Assembly: GCA_030668025.1 (NCBI GenBank)
Contig: DAOUUT010000008.1
Span: forward strand, 1 to 27,980
Direction of reading: 5' to 3'
Length of the DNA stretch: 27,980 nucleotides
DNA from: Promethearchaeota archaeon
GTDB lineage: Archaea; Asgardarchaeota; Lokiarchaeia; Sigynarchaeales; SOKP01
Shown: positions 13,119 to 22,335 of the stretch, piece by piece
Layout: each line of letters starts with the position of its first letter
How positions within the stretch are numbered: the first letter of the stretch is position 1
The notes under the pieces: generated by a model
Told to the model about the DNA's origin: nothing
Database searches by the model: none
The model's input: only the letters and a program-made list of their open reading frames with translations
Translations under genes and position numbers: made by a program

Positions 13119-14570
13119 CTATTCTTTCAAATCTTCGTATATCTTCATAAATTCTTCGGGTTTCCATTGTTCTTGTATGTACTTGCCAATTCCAGAACTA
13201 TCTCTTGGTCCTACAACAACAAAGGCATCAGCTTCGTCTTCCAAAGCTCCACTTAAACGTGCAGCCATACCGGGAATAATCAAAATGCGATGATTAACCT
13301 TTTCAAACGCTTTATATTCTTTTACTGCTTCAGCGATCGATCCTGCGTTAAATTGCCCTCCTGCAACGGCTGATTCAATCCCGATACCTTCAGAATCCAC
13401 AACCAAAAGATACGCGTTTAAATTCGCCCCTTTTATGTCTATTTCAACCGGAATTTTTGTTAGACGGTAATTTGAAGTCACAAAAATAGGAGATTTATCT
13501 GTTGGCTCTCCAATTTCGTATAGTCCAGGATCTGCAGCGGGATAAATTCTAGGGTCGCTAAATATACTTTGTCTCAACGTCATCATTGCCAGAAGAGCCC
13601 AAACATCTTCTTTTCTTTTACCGCTATGCATAACGATGAGATTTGTGTCAATTGATTGCATAATCGCGCCCATAATAATTTCTTGGTATTGATGCTCCCA
13701 GAGTTCCTTATCGTCAGTTTTCACTTGACTCCAATAAGCCGCTGGAACCCCCATAACAGGCCAACCTGCATTCACGTCTTCTTTATCAATAGCAGCAATT
13801 CTCAATTGCATTATATGATCGTAAGTTAACGCTACATTGCCTGGACCAAAAACGGTCATAGCGTCTAACACAATACCGGTCACACCTAACTTCTGTAAGG
13901 TGGCACTTATGGATATTAATTCGTCTAAATCGCTTGAAACGACTGCTACGGGCAAACTATTCTCTACGGCAAACTTTCCAATTTGTTCCCATGATTCTTT
14001 GGTTACGGCGTAGAGCAACGGTTTTTTATCTTTAATAACTTCAGCAGCAGAAACCAAAATATCTGGATTCAAACATGCTAACATTACGGGAAGATCTGAA
14101 ACCTCTGTTAGGTTCTTAGCAGCGAGTTTAAATTGCTCAGCGTCTCCAGATACGCATCTTAGAGCAATACCGCTAACTCTAAGAACCTCCCCCATTCTTT
14201 CTATTTTAAGGTCGGTTAAATATTTCGCTATCTGCCCCAAATCAGGGTCATCGTCCGCAATTTGCATAAAAATTTGTGTTTCATTATAATATGTGAGTTG
14301 ATGACGATTAAGAACCTCCTCTCCTCCAATTATGCATGCTCGCTCTCCTACACCAACAATAACTGGTTTTTGTGGAGGTGTCACAATTTTTATTAACTTA
14401 TTGCGTTTTTTTGCTTGTTTAGGGTCTTGCATAAGATGCGTGCAATCTTGAACTATAACCTTTCTTTCAAGCAAGTCTGTTGCAAACGCCATGCATGTGT
14501 CTCTTCCACATTCTTTACAATTAGTCTTATCTAAAAGCGCATAAATTTCTAACGGGCTGGGTCTTGCCAT
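13119..14570 (-). CDS. cdhE: Acetyl-CoA decarbonylase/synthase gamma subunit (corrinoid/Fe-S protein)
   Basis: This is the large corrinoid iron-sulfur subunit of CO dehydrogenase/acetyl-CoA synthase, which carries the methyl group from tetrahydro(methano)pterin to the acetyl-CoA synthase A-cluster in the Wood-Ljungdahl pathway. The N-terminal [4Fe-4S] motif has Cys18, Cys21, Cys26 and Cys43 (KTNCKECGRDTCMAFA, then VQDCTHL). A TIM-barrel methyl-pterin-like region follows (about 90-350; VGERACIIGGEEVL, VGVTG-type strands). The C-terminal corrinoid-binding domain is about 365-483 (SEGIGIESAVAGGQFNAGSI, IIPGMAARLSGALEDE). Length 483 is slightly longer than typical (440-470). ATG 14570 has GGAGAT upstream. 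CdhD, CdhA and CdhC are not adjacent, so the complex is split across the genome. Confidence 0.93.
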   Translation of the reverse strand: MARPSPLEIYALLDKTNCKECGRDTCMAFATDLLERKVIVQDCTHLMQDPKQAKKRNKLIKIVTPPQKPVIVGVGERACIIGGEEVLNRHQLTYYNETQIFMQIADDDPDLGQIAKYLTDLKIERMGEVLRVSGIALRCVSGDAEQFKLAAKNLTEVSDLPVMLACLNPDILVSAAEVIKDKKPLLYAVTKESWEQIGKFAVENSLPVAVVSSDLDELISISATLQKLGVTGIVLDAMTVFGPGNVALTYDHIMQLRIAAIDKEDVNAGWPVMGVPAAYWSQVKTDDKELWEHQYQEIIMGAIMQSIDTNLIVMHSGKRKEDVWALLAMMTLRQSIFSDPRIYPAADPGLYEIGEPTDKSPIFVTSNYRLTKIPVEIDIKGANLNAYLLVVDSEGIGIESAVAGGQFNAGSIAEAVKEYKAFEKVNHRILIIPGMAARLSGALEDEADAFVVVGPRDSSGIGKYIQEQWKPEEFMKIYEDLKE

Positions 14571-14691
14571 TTCACTTTATCTCCAAATTTGTTATCTTTA
14601 AAATTATTAAATTTTAAAATACAATATTTATTTTAGTCAAATTTTACAATTAAAATTTGGTTTTTTTGAATATTTATAAAATAATGCGCAT

Positions 14692-14714
14692 AAAAAAAAA
14701 AAAAAAAAAAAAAA
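14692..14714. repeat. 23-A homopolymer, T-tract terminator of the MFS gene
   Basis: Twenty-three uninterrupted A's are followed by TAAG and eight more A's, ending 13 bp from the MFS stop codon. On the minus strand this is a long oligo-T directly downstream of that gene, the archaeal terminator type. The exact length is likely variable or uncertain in the assembly. Confidence 0.6.
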
Positions 14715-14739
14715 TAAGAAAAAAAAATTAGTATCTTAT

Positions 14740-16041
14740 TCAAAATGACATTTTTTTAGGTTTAACTTTTAATAATATCAAGGGAACTAACGCTAAGGTT
14801 GATAGTATTCCAGCAACTAAAATTAAGGTCTCAATCGGAATAAAAGCAGAGAGATAAGTTCCTAATGGAATGAAGACTACACAAGAAAACGCGTATGCTA
14901 GTTTTAGACACTGGAAAGAAAAAGTTTTGTGTTTTCTGTTATTCGCAATTGTCATCATTAAAGATATATAATTCAACATAAAGATACCTGCCAACAATTG
15001 AATTATCCCTTGGACAATCATCATTACGAAGAAATTAGAGAAGGCCATAACGAAAGTTAAAAGGATGTAAATCCCTACTGTAATAACGATGATCTTCTTT
15101 CTTTTTTTTATTTTAACTGTGCTATCAAGAGCGGAAGTTTTTTTGGAAATTTTTTGGCCAATAATCCATCCTGAAATGTTTAACATTACAAATACGATAT
15201 ACGATATAGAATATAAGTTAAAACTCAGTTGTCCAAATTTAGTCAAAATCCAAGAAGAGAACGGAAATTGGTAAAGTTTATCGCTCCAGATTAATAAATA
15301 TGATAAGAATAAAAAGAAAAAATTAAAAGGTGACGCTTTTAAAACCTTCGGCGAATTCATAACTTCATTTTGAACTTCTTTTTTTTTTTTTTGGAAACTA
15401 TTACCGAAATCTTTTAGGAAAATGATTGATAAAAGCATGGGTAGAGATGACAATACACCAATTAAAAAAAACATATTCCAGTAATTTAAATCAAAAAGAT
15501 CGCTTAATACAAAAAGAAAAACAATAGAAGGTATAAAAGAGCCGATATTTGAGGATATATTGATAGCTACTAAATTATTATCTTTGATAATTTCATTTGC
15601 AGAAAGATCGATTATCATTTTACTAATCCCTACCTTTATTATGCTTTGACTTAGTAAATTTAAAGCAAAAAATAATCCAAAAATAGGTAAATAGTTGTAG
15701 ATTGATATAAAGTAGATTGCTACAAAAAAACTAACTAGAAATAATAATATAGAGAATGAGATTATAATCTTTTTGTTTTTCACATATTTATCGAATACAA
15801 ATCCCAAAACGGGGTCTAAGAATAATACTGAAAAAGCAAGAACTTGTATGAACGCCAGTTCACTCCTTACCACTAAACGTATGTTTAGCAAATATAGGGG
15901 TAGGTAGACTGCTAAATAAATCTGTATTATACTTAGGGTGAAATAAATTATAAAAAAACTGATGTAATTCCGTTTTTTTACTCTTGCTATTTCATTTAAG
16001 TCCAACAATAAAACATTTGAGCTGGTTTTTAAACACTTCAT
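14740..16041 (-). CDS. Major facilitator superfamily transporter
   Basis: This integral membrane carrier has about 12 hydrophobic segments over 433 residues. The loop after the second helix, DPVLGFVFDKYVKNKK, is a version of MFS motif A, which supports the superfamily call. A basic loop (KKRKK) near residue 315 and a charged central loop (about 208-235) fit the 6+6 layout. No substrate signature is recognised; sugar, drug and peptide carriers all remain possible. ATG 16041 is used. The central loop contains a pure 14-A stretch coding Lys-Lys-Lys-Lys, prone to slippage and frame change. The neighbours (CdhE after it, a divergent orphan gene before it) give no clue to the cargo. Confidence 0.8.
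   Translation of the reverse strand: MKCLKTSSNVLLLDLNEIARVKKRNYISFFIIYFTLSIIQIYLAVYLPLYLLNIRLVVRSELAFIQVLAFSVLFLDPVLGFVFDKYVKNKKIIISFSILLFLVSFFVAIYFISIYNYLPIFGLFFALNLLSQSIIKVGISKMIIDLSANEIIKDNNLVAINISSNIGSFIPSIVFLFVLSDLFDLNYWNMFFLIGVLSSLPMLLSIIFLKDFGNSFQKKKKEVQNEVMNSPKVLKASPFNFFFLFLSYLLIWSDKLYQFPFSSWILTKFGQLSFNLYSISYIVFVMLNISGWIIGQKISKKTSALDSTVKIKKRKKIIVITVGIYILLTFVMAFSNFFVMMIVQGIIQLLAGIFMLNYISLMMTIANNRKHKTFSFQCLKLAYAFSCVVFIPLGTYLSAFIPIETLILVAGILSTLALVPLILLKVKPKKMSF
15379..15392 (-). repeat. 14-A homopolymer inside the MFS coding sequence
   Basis: The coding strand reads CAA then A's to GAA, giving Gln-Lys-Lys-Lys-Lys-Glu in the central cytoplasmic loop. Gain or loss of one A would shift the frame, so this is a candidate phase-variable or transcription-slippage site. 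Confidence 0.8.
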
Positions 16042-16137
16042 TATATCGGTTAGATTTTTAATTTTATTTTTATTCTCTTATAAATGTAAAACGGGTTTAA
16101 TAAACTACACAAAATTTATTGAGAATCTCTTCTTAAT

Positions 16138-16158
16138 TATTGGTTTTAATTACCAATA
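16138..16158. repeat. Perfect inverted repeat TATTGGT / ACCAATA
   Basis: Seven-bp arms (16138-16144 and 16152-16158) flank a 7-bp spacer, about 97 bp upstream of the MFS start. This is a candidate regulator site or transcript hairpin. Confidence 0.4.
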
Positions 16159-16293
16159 GCTAAAAATAGATAATTTAGTAATACAATCTTCTTTAACCAG
16201 AAGTTTTATAATCTGAACTATTAGGAAATTCAATCCATAGGAGTAGAAAATCTTTCAAAAAAAAAAGGAAGGTAAAATACGCTCTCTGCCCTT

Positions 16294-16322
16294 ACAACCT
16301 TATGGAGTTGTTTCACGACAAC
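16294..16322 (+). other. Competing hairpin element
   Basis: ACAAC (16294-16298), GTTGT (16307-16311) and ACAAC (16318-16322) allow GTTGT to pair with either flank, with loops of 8 or 6 bases. Such alternatives occur in attenuators, but the stems are short and no downstream oligo-T or expression platform is evident. Confidence 0.2.
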
Positions 16323-16551
16323 CAGGAGTCATATTGAAGTCACCTCTATTAACCATTTTAAACCCTTCTATAATATATTTTAATGATAGTGATAAATAAA
16401 TCCTGTTAGATGCTTAATCACATCACACGATTATCATTATATTTAAATGCTACTATAAAAACTCAACAGTAAAAGAATTAAAAAGATATAAGTTTAAATA
16501 AATAATAAAAAAAAAAAAATCTAATAAAATCTAATAACAAGTACATTATAA

Positions 16552-19500
16552 ATGAAACAATTAAAATTTGATAGACTGATAAATTCTTCAATAGATAATC
16601 TATTAATAGATTTAAATTCAACTTTTAGAGATTTAATTCAAGAAATTGAATTATATCTTAATTTAGAAGTAGTTAATTCGAAGGTTAGGATCAATTATAA
16701 TAATCAAAAGGCACAATCAACAAATGTAAGCGAAATTTTTTATGATATTGGCGTAGAGAGAACAGAATCTAACGATTTCATTGTGATTTCAATTTTAAAG
16801 GGTTACGAAAAATTCTTAAAAGAGATTTTAGTAAGAGAAGCTTATAGAAGTTTCATTCCAGATATTTTAAAACGAAATGAAATAGTAAACATTTTTATAA
16901 CACAGAGATTAATTATTGATCTTCAAAAATTACCTACGATAAAAGAGTGGGAATCCCTTATTAAGCAAAAAACAATTAATTATGAATTTAAATCGGCGGA
17001 ATTTGATAGATTAAAGAAATTTTTAAAATGGGAAAGAACAGAATTATATGAAAGTTCTTTTGATTTTTTTTTAAAATTTATAAGAAATAATATTCAACTT
17101 ATTGGTGAAAGTAAAGCCAATTTTTTTGATATTGTATATGAAAAATATATGTTAAAGGCATCGAAATCACTCTTTAATGACGATATAGTAGAAACTTTAA
17201 GAATTCTTATCATTATTTTCTTTGAAACCAAACAGTACAAAACTTTTTTGGATTATCAGCAATATTTTAAAGATTATGTACTAAGAGGAGTTATAGAAAC
17301 TAATTTAAGCTTAAATAGATTTACTGAAAGTCTCCAATGGATTGGAAAGTATAGTGAGATTGCCCCAAGTTATAAAATTGATTGGAAATCTTTAAATTTG
17401 GATTTATTACTTTGCCATATAAGGTTTAATCCCTTAATTCAATTAAAAAATATTTATAAAATAATAAATAATTTACCCTTCTTTCTTATACCGAAATACT
17501 CCAGGGCTAATTTTGGCTACGATATTTTCGGTTACTTTCTCCTTCCTAAATGTTATTATGAAGATTTGGTTAAATTCCTTAGAAAATTAGAAAATTCCAA
17601 ATATGTGATTCAAATTGAAATATATAGTTATGATAAGATTCTAGAAAATATGAATTTAAATTATTTTAGAAGTTTTTCAAAAAAAAAAGGTTTGATTAAT
17701 ACCATAGATAAACAGTATGAAAAAAAGTATGAAATTCAATTTCAAATAGAATATGGAAACATACCATTTGAGTCAAAATTATCAATGTTAGAATGGCTTT
17801 TAATTGATAGGGTTAGGTACTTTTCGGTTACTGGTTTTGGGTTTGAAAAAAGAGATAGAAATTTAAATCTTTTAAAATCTGATTTAATAAATGAAATAAT
17901 TAGTCAACAAGCTTTAATTAGTGAATTAAAAACAAATCTCAAGCATATTTATTCTTCATCGGGTCTAAAAGAAAAGATTTTAAATTTTATCGAGAAAAAT
18001 GAAAAATTTGGCTTCTTTTACGTTGAAAATATCTTAAATGAGTACATAACCGTTTTTAAGTTATTTAAAAAGCTTCTTCTTGATCAAGGTGATGTTAAAA
18101 CTAGATACCAACTAAGTGAAGTTCTTAATAATAATTATGCTTCCAAGTCAATAGAGGACAATATCCTTTTTTCAAATAAGAAAGTTAAAAATGATTTCGT
18201 AAATGAATTCATTCCTTTGTATTTCAAGTCGCAAACAAAATTCCTAGAATTATTCGAGGAATTTTCAAAAATTTCAAAGGTTTTTAAATCTTGCTACGAT
18301 TTAAAAATCTTTAATTTAAACGCAATAAAAACAATGGTAGAGGATAAGAAAATAATAGAAAGTATATACAAATCAAAAGAAGAAAAATTAAGAAATTCGT
18401 ACGAAAATTATACGAATTATAATATAACAAATCAGATTTTTGATACAATCTTAAATAAACTCATATATCACGATCCTCCTATAATTCAACCACTTCTTAT
18501 AAGTACCATAAAGACACCTTCAAATTATTTTCCCATTTTAATTATTAAGCGTAATTCTGAAACATTAGAAAAACTCAACCACATAAAATTTTTGTTTCCA
18601 AGAATTATTATTATCGAGATTTTAGACATAAAAAGTCAAGATGAACTTTTATTTATAGAAATTTATAGTCCAAATTTAAAGAATGAGGAGAAACGATTAC
18701 TATTTACGGTAATTTTTAATTTATTTAATAAAAATATTATAAGTTTTAAAAGATATTATTGGAGTGGATTTGTAAAGGCCTTTACAAGAAAAGATTTCTA
18801 CGATTTTGAACATGAGGAATTCTTTTATACCAAAGATCTTTTTGAACAGTATTTTATCTACTTAAAAAAAACTTTAGGGGATATATCTAATAAAATTATT
18901 GAATTTCCAAATAAAACTCCCGAAAATTTTTGGCTAAAAGAGAAAAACATCACAGCTTTAATTAAACAAGTTGAGGATCGTATTAAAAGCGAAAACATTG
19001 ATCTAAATATAAAAAATTTACATCATGTCCTTGAGTTTAACGCAGAATTAGAAGAGAATATATTGAACATTGACAAATTTAGACGCTCTCAAGAGGAGTA
19101 TTTCTTCACAAATTACATTAAATCAATCAATTTTATACCCTCGTTTCAAGATTTCGGGATGAGTCAATATTTCTTGTATTTCTATCCCACAGATATCAAT
19201 CAAATTGATTTTAAGCTTTTAATGAATAACTCTTTCCAATCTATTAGCTATCCCGCTCAGATCGATAACTCTAATTCTTTCTTATGTCAATATATTTATC
19301 CGTATCGCAATCCGGGTATATCGCCATATATAAATTGGCTGACCAAGTCGAAAAAAATCATCAGAGAATATTGCTTATTTTTTATTAAGAAGTTCCATCA
19401 AATTTTGCATTTCGATTATAACCTGAGCTTTGAAGGTTGGGATCTCGACCCTAATAGATTTAAAATATATTTCCAAAATGTATTGTTTAATCTTGATTAT

Positions 19501-20190
19501 AAAGTCCAAATTCCTGATTTAAAAGAGTTCAACATTGGTGATTTAAACAGTTCAAATTACCTTGGACCCAATTCCTCTGAATTTAAAGCACTATCTCAAA
19601 TATATAACTGGAAATCGTTGGATATTAAATCATACTTAACGAGACGTTATTTTAAAATAAATACAAGTATAATAGAATTGTTAAAGAAAGGATTAATTCA
19701 GCCTTTTATTTCTTTAAAGAATTTAGATTTAGTGGAAGAGATTACTATCATTTTACCAGATGTTGATAAAAAACATAACGAGTCAATTCTTAAGGTTTTT
19801 AGCTTTTTTAACGTCGGATTTATCTACGAAATGGAAGGAGAATTTTATATTCATGGCTTTGAGGACGTAATAAAGTTCGAGAACGGTATAATGATTAAAC
19901 TATATTTCCCCGATTGTCAAATAGATAAATTCGAGAAACTTTTCGATTTGCTTTTTGAATACATGGAAATTGACCACTATCTAATCTTAAACGATTTAGT
20001 TGACGGGGAGAATTTAATAAAATCTACATTCAATGGGTTGAAATTTTTTGAGATGTATAATCCTTTAACCAACCTTATTTGGAACGATAAAGACAAGAAA
20101 TGGCGGAATCACAAGTTGTTTAACGAGAATTTTGAACCGGTTTATCCTGATTTGTTCTTTGGAAAAAATAATTACGATTTAGATTCATAA
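16552..20190 (+). CDS. 1212-residue protein of unknown family
   Basis: I do not recognise this gene. It is the largest in the window and encodes a soluble, Ile/Asn/Lys/Phe/Tyr-rich, mixed helical protein without membrane helices, signal peptide or nucleotide-binding P-loop. The first 350 residues look like irregular helical repeats. A more globular alpha/beta part follows from about 640, with strands such as PRIIIIEILDI and LFIEIYSP. The last 180 residues have a helix-turn-helix-like block (KINTSIIELLKKGLIQPFIS, about 1042-1061) followed by strand-rich EEITIILPDVD, GEFYIHGF and GIMIKLYFP, which could be a winged-helix plus ligand or dimerisation domain. Codon use is more AT-biased than in its metabolic neighbours. 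It stands alone between a 510-bp gap and an acyl-CoA synthetase, consistent with fast evolution or acquisition. Confidence 0.75.
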   Translation: MKQLKFDRLINSSIDNLLIDLNSTFRDLIQEIELYLNLEVVNSKVRINYNNQKAQSTNVSEIFYDIGVERTESNDFIVISILKGYEKFLKEILVREAYRSFIPDILKRNEIVNIFITQRLIIDLQKLPTIKEWESLIKQKTINYEFKSAEFDRLKKFLKWERTELYESSFDFFLKFIRNNIQLIGESKANFFDIVYEKYMLKASKSLFNDDIVETLRILIIIFFETKQYKTFLDYQQYFKDYVLRGVIETNLSLNRFTESLQWIGKYSEIAPSYKIDWKSLNLDLLLCHIRFNPLIQLKNIYKIINNLPFFLIPKYSRANFGYDIFGYFLLPKCYYEDLVKFLRKLENSKYVIQIEIYSYDKILENMNLNYFRSFSKKKGLINTIDKQYEKKYEIQFQIEYGNIPFESKLSMLEWLLIDRVRYFSVTGFGFEKRDRNLNLLKSDLINEIISQQALISELKTNLKHIYSSSGLKEKILNFIEKNEKFGFFYVENILNEYITVFKLFKKLLLDQGDVKTRYQLSEVLNNNYASKSIEDNILFSNKKVKNDFVNEFIPLYFKSQTKFLELFEEFSKISKVFKSCYDLKIFNLNAIKTMVEDKKIIESIYKSKEEKLRNSYENYTNYNITNQIFDTILNKLIYHDPPIIQPLLISTIKTPSNYFPILIIKRNSETLEKLNHIKFLFPRIIIIEILDIKSQDELLFIEIYSPNLKNEEKRLLFTVIFNLFNKNIISFKRYYWSGFVKAFTRKDFYDFEHEEFFYTKDLFEQYFIYLKKTLGDISNKIIEFPNKTPENFWLKEKNITALIKQVEDRIKSENIDLNIKNLHHVLEFNAELEENILNIDKFRRSQEEYFFTNYIKSINFIPSFQDFGMSQYFLYFYPTDINQIDFKLLMNNSFQSISYPAQIDNSNSFLCQYIYPYRNPGISPYINWLTKSKKIIREYCLFFIKKFHQILHFDYNLSFEGWDLDPNRFKIYFQNVLFNLDYKVQIPDLKEFNIGDLNSSNYLGPNSSEFKALSQIYNWKSLDIKSYLTRRYFKINTSIIELLKKGLIQPFISLKNLDLVEEITIILPDVDKKHNESILKVFSFFNVGFIYEMEGEFYIHGFEDVIKFENGIMIKLYFPDCQIDKFEKLFDLLFEYMEIDHYLILNDLVDGENLIKSTFNGLKFFEMYNPLTNLIWNDKDKKWRNHKLFNENFEPVYPDLFFGKNNYDLDS

Positions 20191-20302
20191 TTTTCCATGT
20201 TAATATTTGGTTTTGTTCTTAAACACTGAGACAAACTTGTAAAGAGTAATGAAAACCAAAATATCAAAAATAATAAATCAATTGATATTTTTTCTTAAAT
20301 GA

Positions 20303-21751
20303 ATGGTAGTTAAAGATCTCGATTTTGAAAAGTTCGAAACTTTGTTTCATCCAATTAATATCGCGTTTGTTGGAGCTAGCGAGAAATCTGCTTTCGGGTC
20401 AATGTTGTATTTATCAGCGTTTAAGACTTCGAAATGGAAAGATACCTTCTATCCCGTAAATCCAAAATATGATAAAGTTCTTGATTGGAAATGCTATAAA
20501 ACAGTCTTAGATATTCCAGTTCATATAGATACTGCCTATATTTCTGTAAAAACTAAATACATTCCGCAAGTTTTAAAAGAATGCGTAGAAAAGGATATTC
20601 CTTGGGTAATTGTATTCTCCTCTGGTTTTTCAGAGACGGGTGATGTAGCTGGATTAAAATTAGAAAAAGAATTAAAACTAATTTTATCAAAATCTAATAC
20701 TAGAGTAATAGGTCCGAATTGCTTAGGACCATACAACGCAGCTGAAGGTATGGCATTTTCGTTCAGCGCCAAAAAGAACACTCCTGGGCATGTTTCGTTC
20801 ATGTCTCAATCTGGGGGGCATATGAGCCAATTATTAAATGTAGGATATAAAAGGGATCTAAGGTTTAGGTACGGGGTGTCATTTGGTAATCAAATAGACC
20901 TGAATTGCATTGATTTTCTGAAATATTATCACAAGGATCCCTCAACTTACGTAATCGCAGCATACTTAGAGTCATTCGGTTCCGCTACGGGCCACGAATT
21001 CTTTTTAGAGTTGAAAAAAACAGCAAAAATTAAACCGGTTATTATTTGGAAGGGTGGTTATACGAAAGATGGTTCTCGAGCAGCTTTTTCGCACACGGGG
21101 GCTATGGCAAGCGATTTAAGATTATGGCGTTCAATGGCTAAACAAACAGGGGCAACAATCGTTAAAGATAACGAAGAATTTTGGAATGCAATGAAAACTT
21201 TCGAATTACTATTCCCAAAATATATACCTGATGGAAGAAATGTAGGAATAATAACTCCTGGTGGAGGAGCTAGCGTAAATACGACGGATCTATTTGGTTC
21301 GCAGAATTTAAATATACCCGAATTAACCTTGGAATCACAAAAGAAAATTAGCGAAATACTTCCATATGAAAATGTAAATGTGAAGAATCCTGTCGATTTA
21401 GGTGCCCTTGGCTTTGTTGTAGATGTATTCGTAAATTGTATTGAGATTGTAGTAAACGACCCAAACATTGATATTATTGTAATTCCGTTATGGCCTCATT
21501 TTATTTATAAACATGTTTTCAAGCAGATGATTAAAATCCAGAAATCAACAAAGAAACCATTTATGTTTTGTTTACCAAGCATTGCTGACTCATCGGAACT
21601 CGCCCAACGATTTTCTGCAGTTAAAAAAACACTCCACAATGAAAAAGTCTTGTATTTTTTCTCATTAAGAGATGCAGCAAAAAGCGTATCTTTATACTGC
21701 GATTACATTGAATTCTTAAAATCGCACAATCATGAAATTTTAAATGAATAG
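20303..21751 (+). CDS. ADP-forming acyl-CoA synthetase, alpha subunit
   Basis: This is the alpha (CoA-binding plus ligase) part of an NDP-forming acetyl/acyl-CoA synthetase, which conserves energy by making ATP from acyl-CoA. The CoA-binding Rossmann domain begins at NIAFVGASEKSAFG (19-32). The succinyl-CoA-synthetase-like region includes VIGPNCLGPYN (135-145), MSQSGG (167-172), SFGNQIDLN (193-201) and the phospho-acceptor histidine in FSHTGAMAS (His264). The third domain starts near 310 (VGIITPGGGASV, VKNPVDLGA). Length 482 fits an alpha subunit rather than the fused alpha-beta form (about 700). No ATP-grasp beta subunit is in the window, so it must be encoded elsewhere. The substrate is unassigned; acetate or branched or aryl acids are known for relatives. 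Confidence 0.92.
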   Translation: MVVKDLDFEKFETLFHPINIAFVGASEKSAFGSMLYLSAFKTSKWKDTFYPVNPKYDKVLDWKCYKTVLDIPVHIDTAYISVKTKYIPQVLKECVEKDIPWVIVFSSGFSETGDVAGLKLEKELKLILSKSNTRVIGPNCLGPYNAAEGMAFSFSAKKNTPGHVSFMSQSGGHMSQLLNVGYKRDLRFRYGVSFGNQIDLNCIDFLKYYHKDPSTYVIAAYLESFGSATGHEFFLELKKTAKIKPVIIWKGGYTKDGSRAAFSHTGAMASDLRLWRSMAKQTGATIVKDNEEFWNAMKTFELLFPKYIPDGRNVGIITPGGGASVNTTDLFGSQNLNIPELTLESQKKISEILPYENVNVKNPVDLGALGFVVDVFVNCIEIVVNDPNIDIIVIPLWPHFIYKHVFKQMIKIQKSTKKPFMFCLPSIADSSELAQRFSAVKKTLHNEKVLYFFSLRDAAKSVSLYCDYIEFLKSHNHEILNE

Positions 21752-21762
21752 TAAAAAAGGCG

Positions 21763-22053
21763 TTAACCTTTTTGCATCATTTCTCTTAAGTAGAGTTTCA
21801 TAAAATGTCTTTCGATACTACAATAATCTAATTTTTGATTATTCGTTAATTCTTTATTGTTTAACAAGAAATAGTGGACATCTATGATTTTTCCGTAAAA
21901 TTTATTCAATTTATTAACAATTTCTTGTTGCTTTAAGTGAATTAAGTCCTTTTTTTCAAAAACTGGCAGATTAGGTAAATAATTTGCTTTAGTTATATCA
22001 AACGATTCCATAGAATAATTGATATTAGCTTTCCCTGAACTCAATTTTATCAC
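21763..22053 (-). CDS. Small hypothetical protein
   Basis: This is a 96-residue protein of unknown family, charged and mostly helical in its second half (DLIHLKQQEIVNKLNKFYGK; YCSIERHFMKLYLREMM), with no membrane segment. The start is GTG 22053; a later ATG at residue 15 is an alternative. It is convergent with the acyl-CoA synthetase gene, separated by only 11 bp, and stands alone on its strand. An AT-rich stretch with TTATAATTA about 20-30 bp upstream could be its promoter. The amino-acid composition is gene-like rather than random, but there is no homology evidence available here, so existence is probable and function unknown. Confidence 0.55.
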   Translation of the reverse strand: MIKLSSGKANINYSMESFDITKANYLPNLPVFEKKDLIHLKQQEIVNKLNKFYGKIIDVHYFLLNNKELTNNQKLDYCSIERHFMKLYLREMMQKG

Positions 22054-22335
22054 ACTAATATTATTAATTATAATTTTTTTTTAAATTAAAGCATTGTTTC
22101 TAATTTTGTCGGTAACTAATATAATTGCTTATAAAATTGTACGTTTTTGAGAGATATTAAGGCTATAATCTCAGTTTTGTATATACTATTGTTTTCCGTA
22201 TAATAAACTTAGAGCGAATTACATGTTAAGGGGTTAATAAAGAGAAACTAAAACCTAAAATAATTCTGAAAGCAATATTTAAAATAAATTGAATAAACTA
22301 TCTAATTATAAAAATTTATTTTGAAGGGAAAATCA

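Larger units (their letters stand above)
16042..16551. other. 510-bp gene-free divergent region
   Basis: No credible coding gene or tRNA is seen. Contents are the promoters of the divergent MFS and orphan genes (for the latter, TTTAAATA at 16493-16500 and an A-rich leader), a perfect 7-bp inverted repeat at 16138-16158, and an island of higher GC at about 16280-16345 able to form competing hairpins. A non-coding RNA in the island is possible but unproven. Confidence 0.5.

Noticed and set aside
16280..16345. Possible CRISPR repeat (GTTGTTTCAC-like piece)
   Set aside because: The sequence occurs once; there is no second copy at spacer distance and no cas gene in the window.
16042..16551. tRNA or other stable RNA gene in the long gap
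   Set aside because: No T-loop (GGTTCNANNCC-like) sequence or cloverleaf-compatible arms could be found on either strand; other gaps were also scanned by eye without success.
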